From NCBI RefSeq assembly GCF_042684365.1, contig NZ_JBHULI010000024.1:310001-374000 (forward strand): a DNA stretch of 64,000 bases. Reading direction: 5' to 3'. The position numbers and the translations under genes are program-made. Positions within the stretch are counted from its first letter, which is position 1, and every line of letters begins with the position of its first letter. Below, piece by piece: positions 35,220-43,617 of the stretch. This stretch comes from Gracilimonas halophila. GTDB taxonomy: Bacteria; Bacteroidota; Rhodothermia; Balneolales; Balneolaceae. Under the pieces are notes generated by a model. The model did no database searches. It saw nothing but the letters and a program-made list of their open reading frames with translations, and was not told the DNA's origin.

Positions 35220-36881
35220 ATGAAATATTTAAATAAGCTCTTCATCCTGGTTTTCCTCTCTACCTTTGTGATAAGTTGTACCGGGACTAGAACCACTACT
35301 GAAACTGATACTGATCAGATAGAAGCTGATGATTCACAAACTTCTGAAGTAACTGAAGTAAAGGCCACGGAAACCTGGCATTTAAACTCAACCAACGCCT
35401 TCCCCTACTATGGCACAGGGGTTGAAAAATCTTATACTGAATTATTATCAGGGCTTGAGCCAAAAGAAAAGGTGATCGTAGCTATCATAGATTCAGGAAC
35501 GGATATAGAACATGAAGACCTTTCAGATAAAATATGGGTGAACGATGACGAAGTTCCCGGAAACAGGAAAGATGACGATGGGAATGGATATATAGATGAC
35601 ATCAACGGCTGGAATTTTATTGGAGGTCCGGATGGCAGTCATGTCAACAAAGATACTTATGAACTAACCCGACTTTATGCCAAATACAGTGAAAGGTTTG
35701 AAGGCGTTAAAGAAGATTCTGTTTTATCAGATGAGCAGGAAGACTACCAATATTACCTGGAAATTAAAGAGGCTTTTGAACAGCGTGTTCAGCAAAATAG
35801 ACAAGAACTAAACCAGATAGGCCAAACCCGACAAGCAATTCAATTTGCTAAAAGAGCACTTGGTATTGCCAGTATCGATTCTGTTGATTCAGACATGCTT
35901 CAGGTAACTTCTGAAGATGGTCAACAAATGCAACAAGCCAAACAGATCATCACATATTTGCTTAATAACGGAGCGAGTGAAGCTGAACTGAAAGAATTGG
36001 AAGATTATTATGAGCATATAAGCGGACTCGCAGAATATGGACTTAATCCAGACTTCAACCCAAGAACTATTGTTAGAGATAACTATGATGATCTGGAAAA
36101 TAGAATTTATGGAAATAATGATGTAATCGGGCCAACCGGTGATCACGGTACACACGTTGCGGGTATTGTTGGAGCTATCCGAAACAATGATCTTGGAGCT
36201 CAGGGTATTGCTGACCATATTGAGCTAATGATCCTACGCACTGTGCCTGATGGTGACGAACGAGATAAAGATGTTGCCAATTCTATTCGCTACGCAGCTG
36301 AAAATGGAGCCCGGGTCATCAATATGAGTTTCGGAAAAGGATATTCCCCACAAAAAGAATATGTGGATGCTGCTATGAAATTCGCTGACAGCCTTGGTGT
36401 ACTGATGGTTTCAGGATCAGGAAATGGAAGTGATAATATTGACAGTACAAACTCCTACCCCACCCGATTTTATAAGGATGGAGGGAAAGCAACCAATTAC
36501 CTAAGTGTCGGTGCTTCTTCATGGCAATCAGATTCAACCCTGGTAGCAAGTTTTTCAAACTATGGGAAGTCTAACGTTGATATTTTCGCTCCCGGAGTAG
36601 ATGTATATTCCACCTATCCTGAAAATGAATATCAGATGAATAGTGGAACCAGCATGGCTTCGCCTGTTGTTGCGGGAGTTGCAGCCCTTATAATGTCTTA
36701 TTATCCTGAGCTTTCAACATCGGAGGTTAAGGACATTATTCTTGAAACGGTTACCAAAGTAAATCAGATGGTTTACAAACCGGGAACTATGGAAGCCATC
36801 CATTTTTCAGAACTTTCAAGTACAGGGGGCATTATAAATGCCTATGAAGCATTAAAACTGGCAGGTGAAAGATCTAATTAA
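35220..36881 (+). CDS. Subtilisin-like (S8) serine protease, lipoprotein
   Basis: 553 aa. The N-terminus ends in the lipobox FVISC with C20 as lipidation site, so the enzyme is membrane-anchored and faces the periplasm or cell surface. The catalytic triad is D91 (AIIDSGTDIEHEDL), H309 (GDHGTHVAG) and S478 (NSGTSMASPVVAGVAAL), with N402 as oxyanion residue. DDDGNGYIDDINGWNF (118-133) is a likely calcium site. The 218 residues between D91 and H309 include an inserted, mostly helical, Gln/Glu-rich domain of about 150 residues. Such insertions are known in Bacteroidota S8 proteases. Target proteins are unknown. Confidence 0.9.
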   Translation: MKYLNKLFILVFLSTFVISCTGTRTTTETDTDQIEADDSQTSEVTEVKATETWHLNSTNAFPYYGTGVEKSYTELLSGLEPKEKVIVAIIDSGTDIEHEDLSDKIWVNDDEVPGNRKDDDGNGYIDDINGWNFIGGPDGSHVNKDTYELTRLYAKYSERFEGVKEDSVLSDEQEDYQYYLEIKEAFEQRVQQNRQELNQIGQTRQAIQFAKRALGIASIDSVDSDMLQVTSEDGQQMQQAKQIITYLLNNGASEAELKELEDYYEHISGLAEYGLNPDFNPRTIVRDNYDDLENRIYGNNDVIGPTGDHGTHVAGIVGAIRNNDLGAQGIADHIELMILRTVPDGDERDKDVANSIRYAAENGARVINMSFGKGYSPQKEYVDAAMKFADSLGVLMVSGSGNGSDNIDSTNSYPTRFYKDGGKATNYLSVGASSWQSDSTLVASFSNYGKSNVDIFAPGVDVYSTYPENEYQMNSGTSMASPVVAGVAALIMSYYPELSTSEVKDIILETVTKVNQMVYKPGTMEAIHFSELSSTGGIINAYEALKLAGERSN

Positions 36882-36886
36882 AAGTT

Positions 36887-38329
36887 TTGAAAACAGACCC
36901 TAAAGAATACGATGCAGTAATAGTCGGCTCCGGCCCTAACGGACTTAGTGCAGGTGTCAGGCTTGCTCAGGAAGGATTGAAAGTGATCATTCTTGAAGCC
37001 AAATCAACCATTGGTGGAGGTACAAGAACTCAGGAACTTACAGAACCCGGATTTTTGCATGATGTCTGTTCTGCAGTTCACCCTACAGCCGCCGGCTCCC
37101 CATTTTTTAAAACATTGGATCTGCAAAAATTCGGGCTCGAATTTATTCATCCCGATATACCATATGTTCACCCTTTGGATAATGGAGATGCGGTTGCCGC
37201 TTTTCGAAGTATCGAGAGAACAGCCGAGCAGTTGGGAATTGACGGTAAAGCCTACCTAAAGATCTTCAAAGAATTTACAGAGAACTGGGATTATCTTTCT
37301 GAAGATATCTTTGGAACCTTACGTATCCCAAAACATCCCTTACTGATGGCTCGATTCGGATGGTATGGCCTTTTTTCAGCAAAACATTTTACCAATTCTT
37401 TATTCAAAGACCCTCAAACCAAAGCGCTTTTTGCGGGATGTGCAGCCCATAGCATCATCCCCTTAAGTAAAGCGTTTACATCCTCATTTGGATTGGTATT
37501 GGGGAGTTCTGCCCATGCCGTTGGGTGGCCTTTTGCCAAGGGTGGTTCTTCTGCTATCACTAATGCACTTGCTGAACTTTTCAAGTCATTGAGCGGCGAG
37601 ATCATCACAGATCACGAAGTTAATAGTATGGCTGATATCCCTACCTCAAAAACCGTAATATTTGATCTCACTCCTCATCAAATCGCAAAGATTGCCGGCG
37701 ATAAACTTCCCGGGAAATACAAAGAGAAATTACTTACTTACACATATGGACCCGGAGTTTTTAAAATAGACTGGGCTCTTTCTGAACCGGTACCCTGGGA
37801 AAATGAACATTCCAGAAAAGCAGGAACTCTGCATCTTGGGGGTACATTTCAGGAAATTGCCACTAGTGAACAAGCGGCATGGAAAGGAGAACATCACGAA
37901 AAACCATATGTATTAGTAGCTCAACCGAGTATCTTTGATAAAAGCCGGGCCCCTAACGGAAAACACACATTATGGGCCTATTGTCATGTACCAAATGGCT
38001 CTGAAAAAGACATGACTGAGTTCATAGAAAATCAGATAGAGCGTTTTGCTCCCGGCTTTAGAGATACCATAATTTCTAAGAACACCATGCACACTCGGGA
38101 AATGCAAACCTATAATTCCAATTATATTGGTGGAGATATTAACGGTGGCGCTCAGATCTCAACCCAACTTTTTGGCAGACCTGTGCTTAAATGGGATCCG
38201 TATAAAATTCCTGCAGATGGACTCTATATTTGCTCTTCATCTACCCCACCCGGCGGTGGAGTTCATGGAATGAGTGGGTATCATGCAGCTGAATCTGTCC
38301 TCAAAAATGAGTTTGGTTTCAATTCATAA
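36887..38329 (+). CDS. FAD-dependent oxidoreductase (phytoene desaturase/PYROXD2-like)
   Basis: 480 aa. The N-terminal Rossmann motif is VGSGPNGLSAGVRLAQEG with the acidic end of strand 2 in VIILEAKSTIGGGTRT. The C-terminal FAD motif is DGLYICSSSTPPGGGVHGMSGYHAA. It belongs to the COG1233 group that includes carotenoid desaturases and PYROXD2. The HDVCSAVHPTAAGSPFF segment is PYROXD2-like, so a carotenoid role is possible but not preferred. The start is TTG: an in-frame stop is 12 bases upstream. It lies 5 bases after the S8 protease. Confidence 0.78.
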   Translation: MKTDPKEYDAVIVGSGPNGLSAGVRLAQEGLKVIILEAKSTIGGGTRTQELTEPGFLHDVCSAVHPTAAGSPFFKTLDLQKFGLEFIHPDIPYVHPLDNGDAVAAFRSIERTAEQLGIDGKAYLKIFKEFTENWDYLSEDIFGTLRIPKHPLLMARFGWYGLFSAKHFTNSLFKDPQTKALFAGCAAHSIIPLSKAFTSSFGLVLGSSAHAVGWPFAKGGSSAITNALAELFKSLSGEIITDHEVNSMADIPTSKTVIFDLTPHQIAKIAGDKLPGKYKEKLLTYTYGPGVFKIDWALSEPVPWENEHSRKAGTLHLGGTFQEIATSEQAAWKGEHHEKPYVLVAQPSIFDKSRAPNGKHTLWAYCHVPNGSEKDMTEFIENQIERFAPGFRDTIISKNTMHTREMQTYNSNYIGGDINGGAQISTQLFGRPVLKWDPYKIPADGLYICSSSTPPGGGVHGMSGYHAAESVLKNEFGFNS

Positions 38330-38357
38330 TTAAAGCCACAGAAGCTTATCTTTCAGC

Positions 38358-40052
38358 ATGCTAAAAGCACTGCATACAACGATACAAAATTTACGATCCG
38401 ACTCGTCAAAGATCCGACAGAAATCCCCTAAATGGACCTTCTTCAGTATGGCCATCGCCCTGCTGATCTCCATACCAATTCTGACGGTGGTATTTTCAAT
38501 ATTTACTCCTGCAGGAGAAGTATGGAGTCATCTTGCTGACACTGTTCTGGATGACTACGTTCTGAATTCTCTGATTCTCATATCTGGAGTTTCCCTGGGC
38601 GTGATCGTCTTAGGTGTTTCTTCCGCCTGGCTGATCACCATGACAGACTTTACGGGAAGAAAAGTGTTTGAATGGGCCTCCATCCTTCCCTTTGCCATCC
38701 CTGCTTATCTGATGGCTTATATCTACACAGACTTCCTTGATATCGCCGGGCCGCTTCAAACAATGATCCGCAACCTTTTTGGGTTAAGTCTTGGTGAGTA
38801 TTGGTTTCCCAATATTCGTTCTATTGAGGGTGCTATTATTATCATGTCTTTGGCTTTCTACCCTTATGTATATATGCTGGCTCGTTCTTCCTTTTTAGAA
38901 CAATCAACCAGTTTACTTGAGGCCAGCCGAATTATGGGGTACTCGACCTGGCAAAGTTTTTTCAAGGTTGCTATCCCTGTTGCACGGCCCGGAATCGCGG
39001 CCGGACTTGCCCTCGCACTAATGGAGACCCTTAACGATTTCGGAACAGTGGAATATTTTGGTGTGCAGACATTTACAACAGGAATTTATAGAACCTGGTT
39101 TGGATTAGGTGAACGCCCTGCTGCTGCACAATTAGCTGCATTTCTCCTTTCATTCATTGTAGTTTTACTGATCTTAGAACGCTGGTCCAGAAATAAGATC
39201 AGCAATGAAAAAGCAAATTCTTCCCGTTTTAAACGCCTAAACAGATTTGAGTTAAAAGGGTTTAAGTCTTTAGCTGCTTTTACTGTTTGTTTTATTCCGG
39301 TGTTGATAGGCTTTATTCTTCCGGTCATTCTTCTTCTTGAGATGTTTTTCTCAAACCTCGATCATTTGAATTTAAAGTTCATTGAGCTGTCCTTTAACTC
39401 TTTCACTGTTTCTGCACTAACCGGGTTCTTAGCCGTAGTTATGGCTTTGATAATGGCCTATTCGGCCCGGTTGAATCCAACCAGATCCGTAAAGTTCTTT
39501 AATCGTGTGAGTTCATTAGGCTATGCTATTCCAGGCTCTGTGATAGCTGTGGGTGTGCTTATTCCCTTCGGTTATTTTGATAACTCCATCGATTCCTTTT
39601 TCCGGGAATATTTAGGATTTTCTTCCGGACTCTTGCTCAGCGGAACTATTTTTGCAATGGTTTTTGCCTATCTCGTACGTTTTCTATCCGTATCATTTGG
39701 AGGAGTTGAAGCAAGCATGGAAAAAATCACCCCCAATATGGATGAAGCAGCTAGAGGATTGGGATATCGATTCTCAAAAGTACTGAGAAGTATTCACATC
39801 CCTATGATGTCTGGTGGATTACTTACTGCCGGCTTACTCGTCTTTGTAGATGTGATGAAAGAACTTCCGGCAACCTTAATTGTACGCCCGTTTAACTTTG
39901 ACACACTCGCTGTGCAGGTATACCGATATGCTTCCGATGAAAGGCTTACGGAATCATCCGGGGCCGCTTTAATGATCGTTTTAGTTGGAATTATACCCGT
40001 GATCATTATTAGCCGAACCATCGCCAGATCACGAAAGTCAGAAACTCAATAG
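38358..40052 (+). CDS. Iron(III) ABC transporter permease (FbpB/FutB-like)
   Basis: 564 aa with about 12 membrane helices in two homologous halves, each with an EAA-type loop (GLTEAS/EASRIMGYSTWQSFFKVAIP at about 190-210 and DEAARGLGYRFSKVLRSIHIP at about 455-475) that docks the ATPase. This fused two-domain layout is typical of FbpB/FutB-type ferric-iron permeases. The binding protein gene lies next to it but converges; no ATPase gene is in the window. Thiamine-type transporters share the fold, but the FutA-like partner next door favours iron. Confidence 0.85.
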   Translation: MLKALHTTIQNLRSDSSKIRQKSPKWTFFSMAIALLISIPILTVVFSIFTPAGEVWSHLADTVLDDYVLNSLILISGVSLGVIVLGVSSAWLITMTDFTGRKVFEWASILPFAIPAYLMAYIYTDFLDIAGPLQTMIRNLFGLSLGEYWFPNIRSIEGAIIIMSLAFYPYVYMLARSSFLEQSTSLLEASRIMGYSTWQSFFKVAIPVARPGIAAGLALALMETLNDFGTVEYFGVQTFTTGIYRTWFGLGERPAAAQLAAFLLSFIVVLLILERWSRNKISNEKANSSRFKRLNRFELKGFKSLAAFTVCFIPVLIGFILPVILLLEMFFSNLDHLNLKFIELSFNSFTVSALTGFLAVVMALIMAYSARLNPTRSVKFFNRVSSLGYAIPGSVIAVGVLIPFGYFDNSIDSFFREYLGFSSGLLLSGTIFAMVFAYLVRFLSVSFGGVEASMEKITPNMDEAARGLGYRFSKVLRSIHIPMMSGGLLTAGLLVFVDVMKELPATLIVRPFNFDTLAVQVYRYASDERLTESSGAALMIVLVGIIPVIIISRTIARSRKSETQ

Positions 40053-40066
40053 TGACCGTAGATCGT

Positions 40067-40149
40067 ATTGATAACTCAGATAAACTGTTATCAATAAAAA
40101 AAGGAATACCTAATAACGAAATTGATCACTTCGCTATTCGATATTCCTT
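40067..40149. repeat. Two hairpins between permease and iron-binding protein genes
   Basis: ATTGATAAC (40067-40075) and GTTATCAAT (40087-40095) form a perfect 9-bp stem. Behind it, AAGGAATA (40101-40108) pairs with TATTCCTT (40142-40149), with inner partial pairing around CGAA and TCG. The element lies between converging genes and could end transcription from both sides. Confidence 0.5.
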
Positions 40150-40173
40150 ATTGAATATTCAATATTCTTTAGA

Positions 40174-41193
40174 CTATCTCCAGCCGGCTCTGTCCATGAT
40201 CTGAATAGCTTCAGGGTTGTTTCTTCCCAAAGCTGACACGTTTACAGCATCACTTTTGAATTCACCGAAGCCTTGTAGTACTTCAGCTATTTCAGCCTCA
40301 TCATTCACAGGGTATTCGTTATTACCGCTTATGAAATACTTCTGAGCTTCAGGAGTCGTAAGATATTCCAGAAACCGAACTGCATTATCTTTATTCGGGG
40401 AGTTTTTAAGGATACCTGCGCCGCTAACATTGATATGTGCACCGCGCTCATTCTCACCCTGGTTTGGAAAAACAAACTCAACTTTTGAGGCCGCTTCAAG
40501 ATCAGCTTCATCATCGCCTGTCATCATCACAGCTAAATAGTAGTGATTTGAAATAGCGACATCGCAAGCACCTACTGCAACTGCACGGATCTGATCACGG
40601 TCTCCACCCTGTGGGTCCCGGGCAAAATTAGCAACTAGTCCTTCTGCCCACTCTTCGGTAGCATCAGCTCCGATCGTTTCAACCATGGAAGCCACTAACG
40701 ACTGATTGTAAATGTTGTTGGATGAACGAACACATACACGGCCTTCAAAACGAGGGTCAGCAAGATCTTCATAGGTCAGCTCTTCATAATTCTCCACTGC
40801 CTCAGGATTTACTACAATGCCTCTTACTCGTTTGGAGAGGCTCACCCAAAGTCCGTCCGGATGACGAAATTCTGAAGGAATACGCTCTTCAAGGATTTCG
40901 GATTCAATAGGTTGTAAGATGTCAGCTTCTTCGGCTCTCCAAAGTCTACCGGCATCTACAGTGATCAGAATATCGGCAGGAGAATTTACTCCTTCACTTC
41001 GAACCCGCTCAATGAGCTCATCTGAACCGCCTTCAATAAGATTAACTTCAATTCCGGTTTTTTCAGTAAACTCCGCGTATAATTCCTGATCGGTGTCGTA
41101 ATGCCGCGCAGAATAAACGTTAACTTCTTCCTGATCAGAACAAGAAATAAAGAGCATTGAAAATACAATGAGTAACAACATGTTAGATTTCAT
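40174..41193 (-). CDS. Iron(III)-binding lipoprotein (FutA/FbpA-like)
   Basis: 339 aa periplasmic substrate-binding protein. Lipobox LFISC with C18. The mature start VNVYSARHYDTDQELYAEF is the FutA pattern, where H31/Y32 bind iron; SNHYYLAV supplies the tandem tyrosines Y218 and Y219. It would deliver ferric iron to the FbpB-like permease, which is encoded beside it on the other strand. A palindromic box lies 54-70 bases upstream of the ATG, which suggests metal control. Confidence 0.9.
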   Translation of the reverse strand: MKSNMLLLIVFSMLFISCSDQEEVNVYSARHYDTDQELYAEFTEKTGIEVNLIEGGSDELIERVRSEGVNSPADILITVDAGRLWRAEEADILQPIESEILEERIPSEFRHPDGLWVSLSKRVRGIVVNPEAVENYEELTYEDLADPRFEGRVCVRSSNNIYNQSLVASMVETIGADATEEWAEGLVANFARDPQGGDRDQIRAVAVGACDVAISNHYYLAVMMTGDDEADLEAASKVEFVFPNQGENERGAHINVSGAGILKNSPNKDNAVRFLEYLTTPEAQKYFISGNNEYPVNDEAEIAEVLQGFGEFKSDAVNVSALGRNNPEAIQIMDRAGWR

Positions 41194-41246
41194 TAGTAAA
41201 ATTGGTTTGTGAATTTTTTAATTAACGTTTCTAAAATAAAACTTTA

Positions 41247-41263
41247 TTTAGATTAAATCTAAA
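41247..41263. promoter_or_regulatory. Palindromic DtxR/MntR-like operator
   Basis: TTTAGATT-A-AATCTAAA is a perfect inverted repeat around one central base. It resembles the TTAGGTTAGCCTAA-type boxes bound by DtxR/IdeR/MntR-family metalloregulators. It ends three bases before the Rieske oxygenase ATG and lies 54 bases upstream of the iron-binding lipoprotein ATG. A weak TATTTTAG -7-like box on the minus strand (41231-41238) would place the palindrome in the promoter spacer of that gene. No regulator gene is in the window. Confidence 0.55.
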
Positions 41264-41266
41264 TTG

Positions 41267-42364
41267 ATGAGTAATAAAAGTTATAAAAATTTATTTACAG
41301 ATAAGGTTTTGCAAATTGACCCTATCGAAAAAGCCAAGACCATACCATCAGATTGGTATCATAAAGAGGATATACATGTTTTTGAACAGCAAAATCTTTT
41401 CAATAAAAAATGGCAGTACGTCTGCCATATAGATCAGATACCCAAAGCAAGTGATTCTTACGCGGGTGAAGTAGCTGGAAATCCGATCATTATTTTCCGA
41501 AATACTAAGAATGAGATCAAAGCTTTTTATAACGTTTGCAAACATCGTGGAGGCCCATTAGCTATCAAGAAAGGGACCAAAACCGTTCTCCAATGCCAAT
41601 ACCATGGCTGGACTTATTTAGATGACGGTTCTTTGCGAGGAATTCCAGACTGGAATCTTGTTGAACTTTTTGACAAAAAAGACTTTGGCCTGGAACCATT
41701 CGAGGTTTCTATTTGGCAAGGTTTAATATTCGCGCGAGTCGATACTAACGACTTTGAGTTAGCTCAACTTTTAGAAGGAATTGAAAAGCGTATAGCACCA
41801 CTTAACCTCAGCAACCTCCAGTTTCAAAGAGAACAGGTTTATGAAATTAATTGTAACTGGAAAGTATATGTAGATAATTATCTGGAGGGTTATCATATCC
41901 CGATCGTTCATCCCGAACTTGCGAATCTGTTGGATTACCGGTCTTATGTAACAGAAACTGAAAAATGGTATTCTTTGCAACACAGCCCCTTTAAAAATGG
42001 TGATAACTTATACTCAGAAAATGGCGGAGAGGCTTTTTACTATTTCGTTTTTCCAAATATGATGCTCAATATTTTACCCGGCAGACTTCAAATGAATCTG
42101 GTTATCCCTGTATCCCCCACTCGCTGTAAAGTCATTTTCAGTTATTTCTATGATGAGACTGAAGCCAGGAAAAGATCAGGAATAATTAAAGAGGACATAG
42201 CTTATAGTGATGATATCCAGAATGAGGATATTGAGATTTGTGAAGCGGTACAGCGAGGGATTCAATCAAAAGTTTACCATCAAGGTCGTTTTTCAGTGAA
42301 AAGAGAACTTGGCGTGTATCACTTTCAAAGCTTGTTAAAACAAGAAATCAAAAACGCTATATAA
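41267..42364 (+). CDS. Rieske-type aromatic-ring-hydroxylating oxygenase, alpha subunit
   Basis: 365 aa from the ATG at 41267. The [2Fe-2S] Rieske site is C91-x-H93 (CKHRGGPL) and C110-x2-H113 (CQYHGW). The mononuclear iron site is H210 and H215 in DNYLEGYHIPIVHP with D321 as third ligand; D203 is the bridging Asp for electron transfer. The substrate cannot be read from sequence; relatives act on aromatic acids or on quaternary amines such as choline and carnitine. No reductase or ferredoxin gene is adjacent. Its ATG is directly behind the palindromic box, consistent with iron-linked expression of an iron enzyme. Confidence 0.88.
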   Translation: MSNKSYKNLFTDKVLQIDPIEKAKTIPSDWYHKEDIHVFEQQNLFNKKWQYVCHIDQIPKASDSYAGEVAGNPIIIFRNTKNEIKAFYNVCKHRGGPLAIKKGTKTVLQCQYHGWTYLDDGSLRGIPDWNLVELFDKKDFGLEPFEVSIWQGLIFARVDTNDFELAQLLEGIEKRIAPLNLSNLQFQREQVYEINCNWKVYVDNYLEGYHIPIVHPELANLLDYRSYVTETEKWYSLQHSPFKNGDNLYSENGGEAFYYFVFPNMMLNILPGRLQMNLVIPVSPTRCKVIFSYFYDETEARKRSGIIKEDIAYSDDIQNEDIEICEAVQRGIQSKVYHQGRFSVKRELGVYHFQSLLKQEIKNAI

Positions 42365-42369
42365 TGATT

Positions 42370-42430
42370 AAGTGAGGAGTGATAAAGTAAATCGAATACA
42401 ATTACTTCATCACTTCATTATTCGTCACTT
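42370..42430. repeat. AAGTGATGAAGTAA-type inverted repeat
   Basis: GAGTGATAAAGTAA on the left pairs with TTACTTCATCACTTC on the right across an ATCGAATACAA loop, and AAGTGA/TCACTT flank it. It lies between the converging Rieske and DUF971 genes and overlaps the DUF971 stop. A related copy lies at 43499-43540. Confidence 0.6.
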
Positions 42431-42751
42431 GTGGTTTTCAGGATCCAGCCACCTTAGTGTTTCCCACTGATACATCCCGGAATTATGTCCGTCTCCCCAC
42501 GTTATTTTAATAGCATGATTCCCAACCTGCTCAATATTTCTGATCTCGATACGTGATAGATTCTCTTCAAAAAAAGCTTCCGGTTCAAAGTCTCCCATAC
42601 TTCCATGCCCCCCTCTACAAGTTACACACGGACAGTTTACCCTCAATCCGTAAAGCGGAAAAACAGAAGTATGTCCATCGTGCCATGAAATTTCCAGAAC
42701 CTGATCTTTATTGCTAACTTCAATGCCCGTAGGCGTGGTCGATTCGTCCAT
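42425..42751 (-). CDS. DUF971 family protein (gamma-butyrobetaine hydroxylase N-domain-like)
   Basis: 108 aa from the ATG at 42749-42751. The TTG codon just before it is not needed. The fold is that of the N-terminal domain of gamma-butyrobetaine hydroxylase and the free-standing bacterial DUF971 proteins: a DGHTSVFPLYGLRVNCPCVTCRGG segment with a C-x-C-x2-C cluster that could bind zinc or an iron-sulfur centre, and a second WGDGHNSGMYQWETLRWL. Stand-alone members are sometimes near iron-sulfur genes. The function is not established. Confidence 0.85.
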   Translation of the reverse strand: MDESTTPTGIEVSNKDQVLEISWHDGHTSVFPLYGLRVNCPCVTCRGGHGSMGDFEPEAFFEENLSRIEIRNIEQVGNHAIKITWGDGHNSGMYQWETLRWLDPENHK

Positions 42752-42794
42752 CAAAAACTATTTATAAGATTAAACTTCTAACTAAAATTAATCA

Positions 42795-43499
42795 ATGCTT
42801 TGGATAATTGTTTCAGCATTTATCGTTGCCACACTAAGTATTTACCTAGGCTTTAAACGACTTTTATACATCGACCGGGTTACCCCTCGCCGTCTTTCCC
42901 TAACCCTGCTTGGCATAGTTTTTCTATTCTTGATCCTGCAATGGATGCACCGTATAGGCTATTTTCCTGAAGCCATTGCCGGAGCCGTTATGGCTAATGT
43001 GTATGCTTCCTTGTTTGGGTTCTTTTTAGGGGCTGCGATTCAACAATTTCAGCAAAAACGTGATTTTGGAGAGATCATTTATGTGAATCGCTCATTCTGG
43101 ACCGATATCTTTCCAAATCTGGTGGCACTGGGTATCATCTTATTTGGAATTCAGCGCACTGCTGTTTTATCTGACCTTCCCCTCACTCCTATTCGCGTAA
43201 CTTCAGGACTATCAATTATAGCAGTTGGTGCGTATAGTTTCACCATTCGATTGGTACCGGAGATTCGAGAAAAAGGGCTCGTCCTATTAGACCGGAAAAT
43301 TAGCTGGGAGAATTTCTTTACTTATTCCTGGTTCTCTGAGGGTATCATTGAAATTGAATATAAGCTGAATGATTCCATCCGCAGTTTCAAAACAATGATC
43401 CCGGATGAAGACGAATTGTTTGTGGAGAAAATTTTATCTGAAAAAATTGCCGAAAAACTAGAAAAAGACGAATTTGACGAATACGAAGAGTTAGAGTGA
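42795..43499 (+). CDS. Multi-pass membrane protein of unknown function
   Basis: 234 aa. Five hydrophobic segments at about 1-19, 34-51, 60-84, 104-121 and 134-152, then a soluble C-terminal domain whose sequence pattern (KGLVLLDRKISWENFFTYSWF... strand-rich) recalls DUF5673-type domains. The tail after 205 is strongly acidic with many Glu. No signal peptide other than the first helix. It diverges from the DUF971 gene with 43 bases between starts. I do not recognise a function. Confidence 0.65.
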   Translation: MLWIIVSAFIVATLSIYLGFKRLLYIDRVTPRRLSLTLLGIVFLFLILQWMHRIGYFPEAIAGAVMANVYASLFGFFLGAAIQQFQQKRDFGEIIYVNRSFWTDIFPNLVALGIILFGIQRTAVLSDLPLTPIRVTSGLSIIAVGAYSFTIRLVPEIREKGLVLLDRKISWENFFTYSWFSEGIIEIEYKLNDSIRSFKTMIPDEDELFVEKILSEKIAEKLEKDEFDEYEELE

Positions 43500-43540
43500 A
43501 GTGTGATGAAGTAGTTTGTATTCAACTTACTTCATCACTT
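43499..43540. repeat. AAGTGATGAAGTAA-type inverted repeat, second copy
   Basis: AAGTGTGATGAAGTAGTT pairs with AACTTACTTCATCACTT around a TGTATTC loop. It overlaps the last base of the TGA of the membrane-protein gene. It shares the core GATGAAGTA and the ATTC loop word with the element at 42370-42430. Confidence 0.6.
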
Positions 43541-43617
43541 TAAGAAATTATCGCTTCAACAATAATTGAACATTACGCCGATTTATCATTTCCAATTTAA
43601 AATTTAAAATTTCCTTT

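Noticed and set aside
36887..38329. Assigning the FAD oxidoreductase as carotenoid desaturase CrtI/CrtO
   Set aside because: The N-terminal substrate-side motifs look PYROXD2-like and it is 11 kb away from the CrtC-like gene; only the FAD-binding ends are shared.
43585..43617. AATTTAAAATTTAAAATTT tandem word before the YajQ gene
   Set aside because: It is a short A/T-rich string with no dyad or promoter match; too weak to call a regulatory site.
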